A stretch of DNA of 64,000 bases, from positions 27,080,609 through 27,144,608 of the forward strand of contig OZ024867.1 of NCBI GenBank assembly GCA_964017155.1. The letters run 5' to 3'. Source of the stretch: Oasisia sp. SBJ-2009 (taxonomy: Eukaryota > Annelida > Polychaeta > Sabellida > Siboglinidae). Position numbers and translations under genes: made by a program. The notes below the pieces were generated by a model, which ran no database searches, was not told where the DNA came from, and saw nothing but the letters and a program-made list of their open reading frames with translations. Positions 53,743-62,823 of this stretch are shown piece after piece (the stretch's first letter is position 1; the number at the start of each line of letters is the position of its first letter).

Positions 53743-53769
53743 GGAAGTCTAACTGTGCTCTGACCCCTA
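53743..53769 (+). repeat. Orphan macrosatellite fragment at array edge
   Basis: GAAGTCTAACTGTGCTCTGA followed by CCCCTA is a ~26-bp piece of the unit that normally sits ~1 kb away (for example 52,755-52,780). It is joined directly to the broken end of unit 16, with a shared G at the junction. After it the sequence is unique. Confidence 0.85.
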
Positions 53770-53775
53770 TAGCGA

Positions 53776-53785
53776 GGGAATTCCC
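53776..53785. promoter_or_regulatory. kappaB-like palindrome GGGAATTCCC
   Basis: GGGAATTCCC is a perfect 10-bp palindrome and fits the NF-kappaB/Rel consensus GGGRNWYYCC. It sits inside a larger imperfect palindrome (GCGAGGGAATTCCCTTCGC), right after the array edge and before CAATGCATTG and GCCGCCATTATCCCATG. It could be part of a promoter for sequence to the right, but no transcript start is supported. Confidence 0.3.
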
Positions 53786-54596
53786 TTCGCAATGCATTGT
53801 GGATATTTTGTACTCGTCAAAATGTTGTTGTGCCGCCATTATCCCATGTTAAAAGGCCTGTGTTTTTCGGGTGTCTCGCAAGATCTAGCAATATCTCAAA
53901 CTGGCTACCTAACAAGAAAATGTAGTGAAAAAGACTTCACGGCATATATTCAAAGTGTGTGAATCCGTCATCAAAGAGCACCGCAACTTATTATATTACT
54001 GGTTATGCCATACTATTTGACAGCAAGATTCTCGTTGAAGTCAACTTGTGAAGTCACGCGTCTGCTGCCAGGTTTGACAGCGCCTTCATCTTCGACTTTT
54101 TTGTTTTCCATATGTCTTAGTTGTTATAATTATTTGATTAACTTGATGTGTAGAACCTTATTGTATAGAAATGAATCGCTTGAAGCAATTTTCTAAAGCA
54201 TAATTGTAGTATTATGTTCCAAAGTTTCTAGGCTAAGCCTAGCTAAACAAAACTCAAAAGGCCCACAATCGTAATCATGGCGTAAAGCCGACAGTTTCAA
54301 AAATAAAATCAAGAAATAATGATAAATATGGCCTATGTGAAATTATCTGTGTTGATTTATTTTTTATGAATTATTGAATCAAGGTGTTGCTTAGTATAAT
54401 ATTGATTTCACTGTTATGTAGCATCATAATGACACAACTAGGGAATCTTCTGCCAGGTCAAAAATCCGTGTCATTTAAGATTATTCAAGGGCAGATAATA
54501 CGCACAGTATTTTTGACATAGTCATAGGCGTTTCGAGATTTAGAATTTGTCATTTTAATATCTTGTATTGTAGATACTGTTTGGTTTATGATAATT

Positions 54597-54599
<3 letters not shown>
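53786..54599. other. Unique region, no gene seen
   Basis: Low-copy AT-rich sequence. Short open frames (for example 54,005-54,196) show no recognisable domain, and I support no gene here. Confidence 0.45.

Positions 54600-54643
<44 letters not shown>
54600..54643. repeat. (TA)n microsatellite
   Basis: About 44 bp of uninterrupted alternating T and A. Confidence 0.98.
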
Positions 54644-54644
<1 letters not shown>

Positions 54645-54914
54645 CACTGTAAATTGAGCAAAATAAGAAAAAAGATAAATATTTCAGGTATTTGTCCTCA
54701 TCTTGACAGAATGTCATCACTGGGAAAACAATTGACATTTTGGTACAAAGATAACTGAGGAATATGTAAATGGTCATGCCAGAATTTTGTTAGCAAAAGT
54801 AAAACTATGTAAACATTTCAGGTATGTGTGTTCTACGACATTTTTTTACATAATATCATCACTCAGAGAGATGGATAGTTTAGTTAAAAAGATGTAAAAG
54901 GTGCGAAATTGGAA

Positions 54915-55657
54915 ATGCCAAATGTGGAGGATAATCTTTCAGACGACCTGCATAGGTGGCTACGCACACGTGGGTTGTCTGCCTCGATGTCTGAATCAAA
55001 AGCATGTCTCGTGAAAAGGTAACTAAGGAAAATATATTATAAAGCAGTACTGTTCTCTGTCTGTCAGTGTGTTTGTGTAACCATATCACCAATAATTTTG
55101 CTTATATGGGGTTTCAAATGGGAGTTTGTAGTCATTACACGTACAACGCTTCATATTCACCTTTTTATGCAATTAATCCTTCCACAATTTTATTCAGGCT
55201 GTATACTAATCAATACTGTGAGTCAGTGACTCTAATCTTTTCTGTTGCAGTTACTTACATTTACAATACTTTTGCATACATTATACCTATAAGTTTACAA
55301 ATGCATTCCGTTAATGTGACGTTAGCTGTATGCATATTTCAGAGTGAAATGTCTCGTGATCAATAGCCTTTCTAAATACCTCGTTGATCCGGACTTTGGC
55401 TTATGACATTGTGCACAGTTTTGTGGATGACAGAATACGTAAGGTCACTTCTCCGGCATTTTACAACTGGACAGACACTCTTTCAGATATCCCGCACAAA
55501 TTTAACTATACACACATGTATGAATATCTGATGAAGAGAGAAGTGATTGTTTTATCAGCAGATGGAGTCATTATCGATAATGCCATGTTGCCAGTGGCAG
55601 AAAAACCACTGCAGAGTGTCTTTGTGTGGCAGGGCGTGGAGGCAAATGTAACCATGT
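54915..55657 (+). pseudogene. Split SAP-domain-like gene fragment with frameshift
   Basis: Exon 1 (54,915-55,018) encodes about 34 residues beginning MPNVEDNLSDDLHRWL and ending CLVKR. This resembles a SAP motif (LSxxDLxxWLxxRGLS...LVKR), a putative DNA-binding helix pair. A GT donor (AAAAG/GTAACT) follows. A matching-phase acceptor is at 55,341-55,342 (ATATTTCAG), after which the frame reads VKCLVINSLSKYLVDPDFG and then hits TGA at 55,404. The continuation, LAYDIVHSFVDDRIRKVTSP and onward, lies one frame over from about 55,399 to a stop at 55,657, so a small indel near 55,396-55,401 breaks the gene. The second part has no catalytic motif I recognise. SAP modules are found at the start of some transposon-associated proteins, so a mobile-element origin is possible. 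Sequence error is an alternative to true decay. The fragment is cut off by retroelement sequence on its right. Confidence 0.4.
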
Positions 55658-55734
55658 AGGTGTAATCTTGTTTGCCCTAGTCGAGTTCTGAGAATATCAG
55701 ATGAAGACTAAGCTGCACAGGACAACAGCATTTC

Positions 55735-55959
55735 CTTCTGTGTAATCAACCCAAACCATACTGTGATAGAAAATATCAAAACACTCTCAATTACAGCTCT
55801 GTAAAAGTTGAGCATGACCTGTGTGGTCAAACCAAATGATCTTAACCTTCTTAAAAAGTACAGCTGAGCCTTTTTGAAAATATTAACAACATTTAGCTCC
55901 CATTTAAGATTACTGGAGATTGTAGAACCAAGAAATTAGAAATATTGGACAATTTCAAC
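55735..55959 (-). pseudogene. Rex1/L2-like retrotransposon RT, C-terminal piece (antisense)
   Basis: Read on the minus strand from 55,959 downward, one frame gives VEIVQYF, a stop, then FLGSTISSNLKWELNVV, then KKAQLYFLRRLRSFGL and FYRAVIESVLIFSITVWFG. This is the familiar post-active-site region of CR1/L2/Rex1-type reverse transcriptases (the FLG...LxW, KAQxxLYFLRRLR and YRxxIESVLxxxxxVWFG blocks). One in-frame stop shows it is dead. Its upstream half lies on the other side of the RTE-like insertion, at 56,689-56,858, and the two halves join in phase. Clade assignment between Rex1, L2 and CR1 is from memory of the motif set. Confidence 0.75.
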
Positions 55960-56450
55960 TGAATATAGCGCTCAGCTCAAAGATCAGACTGATGCGCTCC
56001 CTAGTCATGTCCATATTCCTGTACGCCTGTGAGTCTTGGACATTAACAGCAGAAACCGAGAAAAGGATACAGGCCATGGAGATGAGATGCCTCAGAAAAC
56101 TCCTCGGCATCACGCACAGAGACCACATCTCCAACGAAGAGGTCCGAAACAGAACTCGGCAAGCCATTGGACCCCACGAAGACCTTCTGACCACAGTTAA
56201 ACAACGAAAACTGAGATGGTACGGCCACATAACAAGATCATCAGGGCTTGCCAAGACGGTCATGCAAGGTACAGTCCAAGGAGGGAGAAGACGAGGCAGA
56301 CAGAGAAAGAGATGGGAAGACAACATCCCGGAATGGACGGGCTTGACACTGGGCGCCGCCATGAGGAAAGCCGAGAGACGAGAGGAGTGGAGGGAGCTGG
56401 TTGCCAAGTCATCTGTGGTGCCCCAACGATCCACTGAGACTACGGGATAG
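55960..56450 (+). pseudogene. 5'-truncated RTE-like non-LTR retrotransposon, C-terminus
   Basis: An open frame from about 55,962 reads NIALSSKIRLMRSLV, then FLYACESWTLTAETEKRIQA, then EMRCLRKLLGI, RKLRWYGHITRSSGLAKTV, QGGRRRGRQRKRWEDNIPEW and SSVVPQR, and stops at about 56,448. This is the well-known C-terminal tail of a widespread metazoan non-LTR retrotransposon ORF2, probably RTE-like, ending in a basic GRRRGRQRKRWED region. Nothing of the endonuclease or RT core is present, so the copy is severely 5'-truncated, the normal outcome of incomplete target-primed reverse transcription. Its 3' end runs directly into a (GCAGG)n tail, also typical of elements whose 3' ends are short tandem repeats. 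The fragment itself has no stop or frameshift, suggesting a fairly recent insertion. It lies inside an antisense Rex1/L2-like element. Confidence 0.8.
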
Positions 56451-56688
56451 GCAGGGCAGGGCAGGGCAGGGCAGGGCAGGGCAGGGCAGGGCAGGGCAGG
56501 GCAGGGCAGGGCAGGGCAGGGCAGGGCAGGGCAGGGCAGGGCAGGGCAGGGCAGGGCAGGGCAGGGCAGGGCAGGGCAGGGCAGGGCAGGGCAGGGCAGG
56601 GCAGGGCAGGGCAGGGCAGGGCAGGGCAGGGCAGGGCAGGGCAGGGCAGGGCAGGGCAGGGCAGGGCAGGGCAGGGCAGGGCAGGGCA
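56451..56688 (+). repeat. (GCAGG)n microsatellite, retrotransposon 3' tail
   Basis: About 47.6 uninterrupted copies of the pentamer GCAGG (238 bp), with no visible substitution. It begins 3 bp after the stop codon of the RTE-like frame and ends at the junction with the antisense Rex1/L2-like piece. It therefore occupies the 3'-tail position of the inserted retrotransposon and has presumably expanded afterwards. Long frames across it (RAGQG on the + strand, ALPCP on the - strand) are artefacts. Confidence 0.97.
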
Positions 56689-56858
56689 TCGACCACAAAA
56701 GGCGAGGGTGGAGAAGATTTCTTTCTCCTAAAATCCAAAAACATTTCTTTTGTTTTATTTACATTAAGTTCCAGATTGTTATCGTTGCACCAACTAATGA
56801 GTTTGTCACACAATAAGAATTGATGTAGTATTTGACCGCTAAACAGGGCAACATTCAA
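56689..56858 (-). pseudogene. Rex1/L2-like retrotransposon RT, upstream piece (antisense)
   Basis: On the minus strand this encodes LISWCNDNNLELNVNKTKEM followed by FLDFRRKK and SPFVVD. This corresponds to the region just after the YADD active site in CR1/L2/Rex1 reverse transcriptases (WCxxNxLxLNxxKTKExxxDFR). It stops at the (GCAGG)n tail of the inserted element and resumes in phase at 55,959. Upstream (above 56,858) I cannot recognise the catalytic part, so the host element is itself truncated. Confidence 0.75.
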
Positions 56859-57179
56859 TCAAGGCACTGACCAGGTCAAAGTGCGTGGGGACAAAGCCAA
56901 TTTGCAAGGTCATCGATGGACATAATGTCCTACTTCCACAGGTGTAGAGCAAATTCTGTGCATGCTCACGGTGGTTATAAAACGTGTTGCGTACGTACTC
57001 AACTGAGCATATGCTCAACGGCGTTATAATGAAGGAGCTCGTTTGACCAAGTGACAGTGTTTGTTTGAAAATAGACGCAGAAATTGAACTCTTTCATTGA
57101 TGAAGGTAAGTATCTAGGTAAACAAATACAGTGTCATCTATTGTCATCTGCTAGCGGGAAGACGATTGTAGCAGCATGA
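56859..57179 (+). promoter_or_regulatory. Possible promoter with TATA box and 5' splice site
   Basis: TATAAAA lies at 56,976-56,982. About 125 bp further on, GATGAAG/GTAAGTAT at 57,105/57,106 is a near-perfect splice donor. The stretch between has no long open frame, so it would be a 5'-untranslated first exon. It lies upstream of the Myb-like frame and could belong to the same Harbinger-derived unit. This is motif evidence only. Confidence 0.25.
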
Positions 57180-57407
57180 TGTCAGTATAGCAGTGTGGTA
57201 CAAGTAATAGTACTTAGTGGCGAACTTGTGAACAGACGATCTAAACCTTGGGGGGTGGTTGAAGAGAAAACATTAATAAAAGAAGTTCTTCAAGGGGAAA
57301 ATGTTTTATTTGGAACCATGAAGGGCTGTGGAACATACTTTCCATCAACAGCGAACGGAAGGGTGACAAGAAGTTGTCGATATACTGAGAGCATATGTGT
57401 CATGTGA
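57180..57407 (+). pseudogene. Myb/SANT-like DNA-binding domain fragment (possible Harbinger partner gene)
   Basis: The open frame from 57,180 to the stop at 57,405-57,407 contains RRSKPWGVVEEKTLIKEV followed by ENVLFGTMKGCGT. It resembles the first helix and helix-turn part of Myb/SANT-like domains (K-x-W-x-x-E-E-x-x-L-I-x-E-V ... VLFGxxKG) found in PIF/Harbinger accessory proteins and in host genes derived from them. The later helices, normally ending with a conserved W and an RKW motif, are absent, so the fragment is broken or continues in an unseen exon. PIF/Harbinger elements encode a transposase plus a Myb-like protein, and a Harbinger transposase relic lies ~1.75 kb downstream on the same strand. 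Function would be DNA binding at element ends. There is no ATG in the core frame, so the start is unknown. Confidence 0.4.
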
Positions 57408-58566
57408 AACTGCAAGGTTTGACTAAACCAAGCCCAGTACATGCATGTCAAATTTTTTATTTTAATAATGTTATAACATGTGAACTGTGTGTAGTGTAAT
57501 TGTTGTTATTATTATTTAAAAATTTATAATATTGATTAAATTAAGTATTGCTATTAAGTACCATAAAACACTACACAATACATTCATTTATCAGTGTTAT
57601 TTCAGAATTAATTCCTAAGTTGTTTATTATGTTTTAATGACTGAAATGTAATTTATGTATTTACTTCTTAATTTTTTTAATATAAATTATTTAATACCGT
57701 GTTAATGTTAGTTTTTATATTATAGATAACCATAACATTTTAATATTATACGGGACACAATTTTTAAAACTGTTCGCAATGATCACCACACTAAAGGCAG
57801 AAACCGAGTGGCCAAGTAAAAATGAAATTAAGGTTATTAATGCTCTGAAAACTGTCAATGACAGTGTTAGTGTGTTGTACATAATAACAGAACAGTTAAA
57901 AGAAGTTACCATTTTACTGCTTTTTAAAACCTTCCATAACATATATGCAATATATTTGGTAGATTTACAAGTAATCACGTAACATATATGTATGCACAGG
58001 TTGCACGTGCTGCCATGTCATATATTTGTTGTCATTCATAATGTAGGTGGGTAATAAGAAGTTTCGTCCGGTACGCAAAGTGCTATCATCCCAGCAGAGA
58101 AAGCAAAAAAGGACCATGACAAATTTGAGACAACCACACGTGTTGTTTTAGAAGATCAGAAAGCATGATGCCTGAAGGTGGCACTGAAAGTGAAATCAGC
58201 GCATAAATGTTCGTTAATGATTTTGCCTTATGGCAATTGCTGTTTGTATGACAATTATTTTACGGTAAACTAAAAGGCACTTTAAAATGTTGCCTTTTTG
58301 TTGCAATGAATTAAATAATTTTTTTCCAATTACATACAGTATTATATAAAAAGTTTTTTGTCAGTTTTACATAATAACTTGACATAATTGTTTTTATCAA
58401 TTATTATTATTTGTTAATGGCGTATTGTGCAGGTGTGTTTTTATACAAAGTAAAAACAATACGTTACATTTGGATTTACCATATGAACACGAAGGGGAAT
58501 GATAGAAAACATTGTTTAAGTATTAACATTATATGACACTTCATCTTGTTTTTTTCACACCTTACG
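57408..58566. other. AT-rich interval with weak exon candidates
   Basis: This is mostly AT-rich non-coding sequence. One short stretch at 58,047-58,151 follows an acceptor-like ATAATGTAG and reads GNKKFRPVRKVLSSQQRKQK before a stop, a basic segment that might be another exon of the Myb-like unit. The open frame 57,779-57,982 has no recognisable domain. I do not support either as a gene on this evidence alone. Confidence 0.3.
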
Positions 58567-58627
58567 ATGTTGCGTTGCCTGAGCTTTTTGCTGGCCACGA
58601 CAACTGTGCTTTGCGATCCAATCGGAG
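58567..58627 (+). CDS. Candidate signal-peptide first exon
   Basis: An ATG at 58,567 opens a 61-nt segment encoding MLRCLSFLLATTTVLCDPIG. It has a short basic n-region (Arg3), a hydrophobic core (CLSFLLATTTVL) and a small-residue region suited to signal peptidase cleavage near Cys16. It ends at a donor-like GGAG/GTAGGT (58,627/58,628). If read through, the frame stops about 50 bp later. This is the layout of a first coding exon of a secreted or membrane protein. No second exon can be identified downstream, where only a SINE-like sequence and Harbinger remnants are seen. A chance open frame is the main alternative. Confidence 0.3.
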
Positions 58628-58880
58628 GTAGGTCCTACAGTTGCTCTCTTCTTGAATGTGATATTTTATAACGATTCTGTGATGTACATGATTGCTGGTC
58701 ATACGACTAAATCATTAATCAACGATTGCTTTATTCAAAATATTATAGAATTCCTAATGTTCCGTTACACTAGATTTAAGTCCCCAATCAGCTCCAGTCG
58801 CGCGGAGTCTCGCCATGTATCGTGACCTACTTATGGGCCCTATTACCATATGACTACTCCTTTTAGATGCACAAAGTTTG

Positions 58881-58912
58881 GTTGAGTGGTGTGTTGCAGG
58901 TTCAATTCCTGC
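58881..58912 (+). repeat. tRNA-like module (SINE head relic)
   Basis: GCAGG-TTCAATT-CCTGC at 58,896-58,912 is a perfect 5-bp stem with a 7-nt loop, the geometry of a tRNA T-arm, and contains a B-box (GGTTCAATTCC). GGTTGAGTGGT just upstream resembles an A-box/D-arm. The two are too close together for a full tRNA because the anticodon arm is missing. A degenerate tRNA-derived SINE or a tRNA pseudogene is likely; a working tRNA is not supported. Confidence 0.45.
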
Positions 58913-59152
58913 TGGTGTTATGCTGTTTGCAATGTAGAAACCAGTAGTATGCACATTCACTGAATCAATTGATTTCCTTTAAAAGTTTCTATCTATGTAG
59001 TAATGCCTGATAAAGGGGGTGATACATGTACGATAGATTTGTACGAGTGCATGAAACTTGTAGTCATGGCAAAAAAAATAGGTCGGGAGAGTTGCATGAG
59101 TGATGTCATAAGGTGAAGGTCATTAGAGATGCACACATGCTTGTTTAAGGCA

Positions 59153-59511
59153 ATGGCTGACAGTTGCAACAGCAGCAGTAAAGAAGAACGTGCATTTTGG
59201 CTCAGGGCAATGGCTGTGCTGCAGCAAATTGATGACGAAGAAAAGAAAGAAAAACTGAAGAAACGAAAAAGATGGTGGTTCATCCATGGATTGCATGGAG
59301 CCAGACGTTTGGCACATTTCATGCTCTGATGAAGGAAATTAAAGTGGAGGACCCCAGAGCATTTGCAAACTTCGTCCAGATGGACGTACACCAATTTCAA
59401 TATCTTCTACACGCCGTTTCGCCATTATTCATCCACAAAGACATAGCCATGCACAATGGAATACCACCTGCTGAGCGCCTTGCTGTAACTCTGCACTTTT
59501 TAGCGACAAGT
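59153..59511 (+). pseudogene. PIF/Harbinger transposase N-terminal relic (HARBI1-like), frameshifted
   Basis: An ATG at 59,153 begins MADSCNSSSKEERAFWL and leads to EKKEKLKKRKRWWF. One frame over, from 59,272, the sequence continues VHPWIAWSQTFGTFHALMKE, then VEDPRAFANFVQMD, QFQYLLHAVSPLI-like residues and IPPAERLAVTLHFLATS. This order (basic stretch, RRWWVHPW, FHxLxxELxxEDPxxFxNFxRM, F..LL..V.P.I, PPxERLAxTLRFLATG) is the N-terminal half of PIF/Harbinger DDE transposases and HARBI1-like proteins. A one-base loss near 59,275, within GATGGTGGTTCATCC, separates the frames. After FLATS (about 59,511) similarity stops, and no DDE catalytic domain is seen, so the copy is dead and truncated unless an intron follows. 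Normal transposases of this family are about 350-400 residues; about 120 are represented here. Confidence 0.8.
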
Positions 59512-60081
59512 ACATTACATACAGTGTGTAATTATCTGAATATCATGTTGACCTTTCAATTATTTGATTGTTTTAGTATACATTTTTTGCTTGGCTTCAG
59601 CTATTATTAAGGTTTATTTTATATTCACATTAGCTGGACCTGTGCTATCTACAGAGAGCATCAACCATCTGCAGATTGCGTGGGTAAGGCGTATCTATTT
59701 ATTGACAAATAGCCTGGACCTGGTTGCCACGTGAAAATCTATGCGATTTTACAATAACCGGTGTGTTGTCAAAGAGGTTGAGTTGCCGTCAAGAACTGCA
59801 CGTTTGTTTTGTGAATTTTCTTTGTTAGAGGAATATGTATATGTATGTAAGATGTGTGACAAGAAGTTTGGCGGCTGTTGGTGGTCATTTGTATGGTCAG
59901 TCCAGAAAATAAAAGATATTATGCGCAGTTCATGCCGACCAAGTCGACTGTATGCTACGTCATTCTGTTGATAAAATGGCGTAGTCCATAGACTTTTGAT
60001 GGCTATGTGTCTAAATTGTTTTTCTGGTAAACCGGTGATATTAAAAATATGATTGCTGTTGGAAGTTGTAACTTGTTTTAC
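59512..60081. other. Unassigned sequence after Harbinger relic
   Basis: No recognised coding domain on either strand. Part of a minus-strand open frame (59,749-60,210) crosses it, but its lower half looks non-coding. The region that should hold the DDE domain of the transposase is not recognisable here. Confidence 0.4.
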
Positions 60082-60227
60082 CTTTACTAGGCCCATATCA
60101 CCAAAGCGTTGATTTTTGTTTCCCTTCACATCGCAAGGGCCCTGTTGTTTTATGATGACCTTGTCAGAGGATGGGGCAGCCTCTTTCAGCTCACATTCCT
60201 GCCTGCCCAAACTGATATCGGGCCTGT
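60082..60227 (-). CDS. Unrecognised candidate exon
   Basis: On the minus strand, TCATTTAG at about 60,228-60,235 could be an acceptor. The frame then reads RPDISLGRQECELKEAAPSS, then DKVIIKQQ and KNQRFGDMGLVK, and ends at a donor-like AAAG/GTAAAA (60,082/60,081). The composition is charged and protein-like, and the frame is open across the segment and beyond. I do not recognise any domain. It may be an exon of an unidentified minus-strand gene or a chance open frame of 153 codons. Confidence 0.2.
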
Positions 60228-62589
60228 CTAAATGACAGGTGGACAGGTATCTAGATAAGGCTACGTGTTCCCTACAATATCATGACCAGTATTTCTACTA
60301 CATTGGAATATCGAACAATGATTCACTTTGATATTCATTTCGCCCCAAAACTTATTATCCTGTCTGAATGCAATTACAGGATGAGCCTAATAATTAATGT
60401 CAGTACATGTGTTCTCTGCCGTCACAACTGGGCAACCAGAAAGCGCCGCAACAAATATGCATATTCGAAAAAGTCCACTGGCATAGCACAAAGTGTGGAA
60501 TTTCAAATTCATTGATATTTTTAGTGTTTATTTCTTTGTGGACATGGAGCTATACAGCAGCATATATTAATATTGATCCAAGCAATATGTGTTTTTATTT
60601 CCTTTAACTGCTCTGCTTAAGTTGTTAACTAGTGGTATGTGCTAAATGTGTGTTAGAGCTCTTTAATTTCATACTCTCATGGACAAGTTCTATGCAATGT
60701 TCAGAGTTCACAAAATGAAGGAACTTTGAGTCAGCTGCATAACCTCATCAACAGGAGAAATGGGTGACTAAAGTTGCAAGAGACTACCATGCAGTTTCAG
60801 ACTTTGTTGATTTGATAGAGCTCTGACTGCCATGTTCTTGACACAGCCATGAAACACCTGGGAATGACAGTAGACATCAGACCAAGCAGCTTACCTAGAC
60901 TGATACACCTTTGGTCAGCTGGCAGAAAAAGAAATACATTCGGCAAACTGTTGGAACCATCATCAATATTTTGCATTATTGTTTATTTTTAAGATTATAG
61001 GATTATATTCCTGAATACATATTTCAATTGAGGCTTGATTGTTGTTTTGTAGGTCTGTAGTACTGTGATAAAACTGTTACAACTGTGTAATACAAACAAA
61101 AATTAGTTTGCAATTTTTTTAATTAGAGCTAATCTTATCATTACAGTTTTAGGTGTGTTCTTACCATTTTTATAATACACTGTGTCCCATTATTGGGGAT
61201 GCTCAATTTTGACAGTACATTTCAGCTCCTCATAAACTTGTTCACTTAAACACCAATCTCGATTCATCTGCCACTTAGAAGTATTCAGCCATGCTGCAAT
61301 TAATTCAAACAGCCCGACCCACCACTATTTACATACTGGTACTGGTTGAACGAAGCCATTGACATTGTGAAATAAATGACAATTAAAAACCAGATGCGCT
61401 TGACTGTCTTAGGCTAGGTTTAGCCTAGTTTTAACCATGGACACGGTTGACGGCACTAGCTGTGCCGGGCCCTGGGAAGCTGCGAGACGAGAGTCTGACT
61501 CTGAGATCTGTGACAGCGTCTGCTGGCCTTGCTCTAGCCTAGGGCTAGGCTAGGCTGCTACAGCCTATACAGGTAATACAGCCAGTGGTTGGGTATCGAG
61601 AGGGCAGAGTTTCGAGTTGTGTTTTGATGTATGCAGTACATCGCGGTTTGTTTATGAATTACGTCACAAGCAAAAATGTGAGCGGGATCGCCGTCAAGCT
61701 TTGCCTTTTTGCCAATTTTGTCCAACAATTACAATGGTCAATGTCACAATGGTAATCATACATAATAATTCATGTCACCATTGACTAGATAACGGTTAAT
61801 ATGTTTACGAAGTAATTTACTATTGCGACAGGACATGTCCTAAAGCAAATATTACCCACTGCATACATTTGATACTTTAGCCTAACCCCCTTTCCCTTAT
61901 GTTTCCGTCATTAAGACAATCTTCTGAAACCAGAATTTCAACAGAATATATGACGAAAACGTGTTGGGCAGCCATTTTTGGATCGCTTGATCAAGTTAAT
62001 GTAGTCATAGACATAGTTGCCGCGTGTGCAACGCTATTCAGCAACACATCTCCAATACGCACACATACATCACAACATTCGTCATATTTAATATGGTACC
62101 TGTATATATTGGGCTTGGTTCAAGCAATAGCTTACGAGTAATCCACATATCACGAGCTCTGTCAATGGCGATGCCGATGGCGTCAACGACAACGCCAGGC
62201 AGACGACAATTTGGACTTGGGTACATGGACAGTTCATTATCTGGATGGCGCGTGCAGCCAGCACGCAAACAATGCAGTTAAAACGTCCCATTTGATCGGT
62301 TATAAATGTGACATTTATGCATAGAGATGAATATAAAAACGTTCCACTGCGTACTATTTCCGTACAGACATAAACGCGCCATATTTCGTGTTTTTCTGCC
62401 TATGCAAATCAGCGGTTCGTGTTTGTGAGGAGAATGTTGTAATTGATCGGCGCGACGGATCTGTTTCTTCTCCCGTTTAACCAATAAGCTTCAAAGTTTT
62501 GAAGATTATTATTGGTATTGGCAGGAGATGCGCATCGCTGTAGAAATATAAGAGAAAAATGGAAGAATATTGTTTGCTGCTGAATAAAA
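60228..62589. other. Low-information interval
   Basis: No gene is supported. Around 60,745-60,830, HQQEKWVTKVARDYHAVSD and neighbouring residues read like decayed coding sequence but are soon interrupted by stops. At 61,410-61,427, TAGGCTA-GGTT-TAGCCTA forms a perfect 7-bp hairpin, and a second TAGGCTAG-rich cluster lies at 61,534-61,558. The rest is AT-rich with no recognisable signal. Confidence 0.35.
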
Positions 62590-62823
62590 ATGAATTTGAC
62601 GTACATGAAGGAAGTGGATGTGGAAGGGATAAGGCCAAGGCAAGTGCAAGTTTATTTACCGGGCTCAGAAATGGGCGACGCTAACCTTGAAACAGCCAAG
62701 ACTATCCTCGCGTGCAAGGGAAAGCTGCAGTTGTTTACATCAGTACCAGTCATAATAATATACCCTTGGCACATCCCTGTGCATACATCTCAGTCAATAA
62801 AATCGCTTACTAGTAGTACATAG
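62590..62823 (+). CDS. Small hypothetical ORF
   Basis: An ATG at 62,590 starts a 77-codon frame beginning MNLTYMKEVDVEGIRP. The first ~48 residues (to KGKLQ) have a protein-like mix of charged and hydrophobic residues and GC-richer codons. The rest (IIIYPWHIPVHTSQS...) looks like translated non-coding sequence. No domain is recognised and no donor was found at the composition change. It could be a first exon or chance. Confidence 0.2.
   Translation: MNLTYMKEVDVEGIRPRQVQVYLPGSEMGDANLETAKTILACKGKLQLFTSVPVIIIYPWHIPVHTSQSIKSLTSST

Noticed and set aside
55955..56858. 247-codon and 149-codon minus-strand ORFs spanning ALPCP repeats
   Set aside because: They are read-through of the (GCAGG)n microsatellite, joined by chance to RT sequence or to the antisense of the RTE-like frame.
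58754..58960. 68-codon minus-strand ORF containing GIEPATHHSTKLC
   Set aside because: This is the usual mistranslation of a tRNA-derived SINE read backwards across its T-arm.
58993..59400. 135-codon minus-strand ORF
   Set aside because: It is the antisense shadow of the Harbinger transposase relic on the + strand, whose family motifs are clear.
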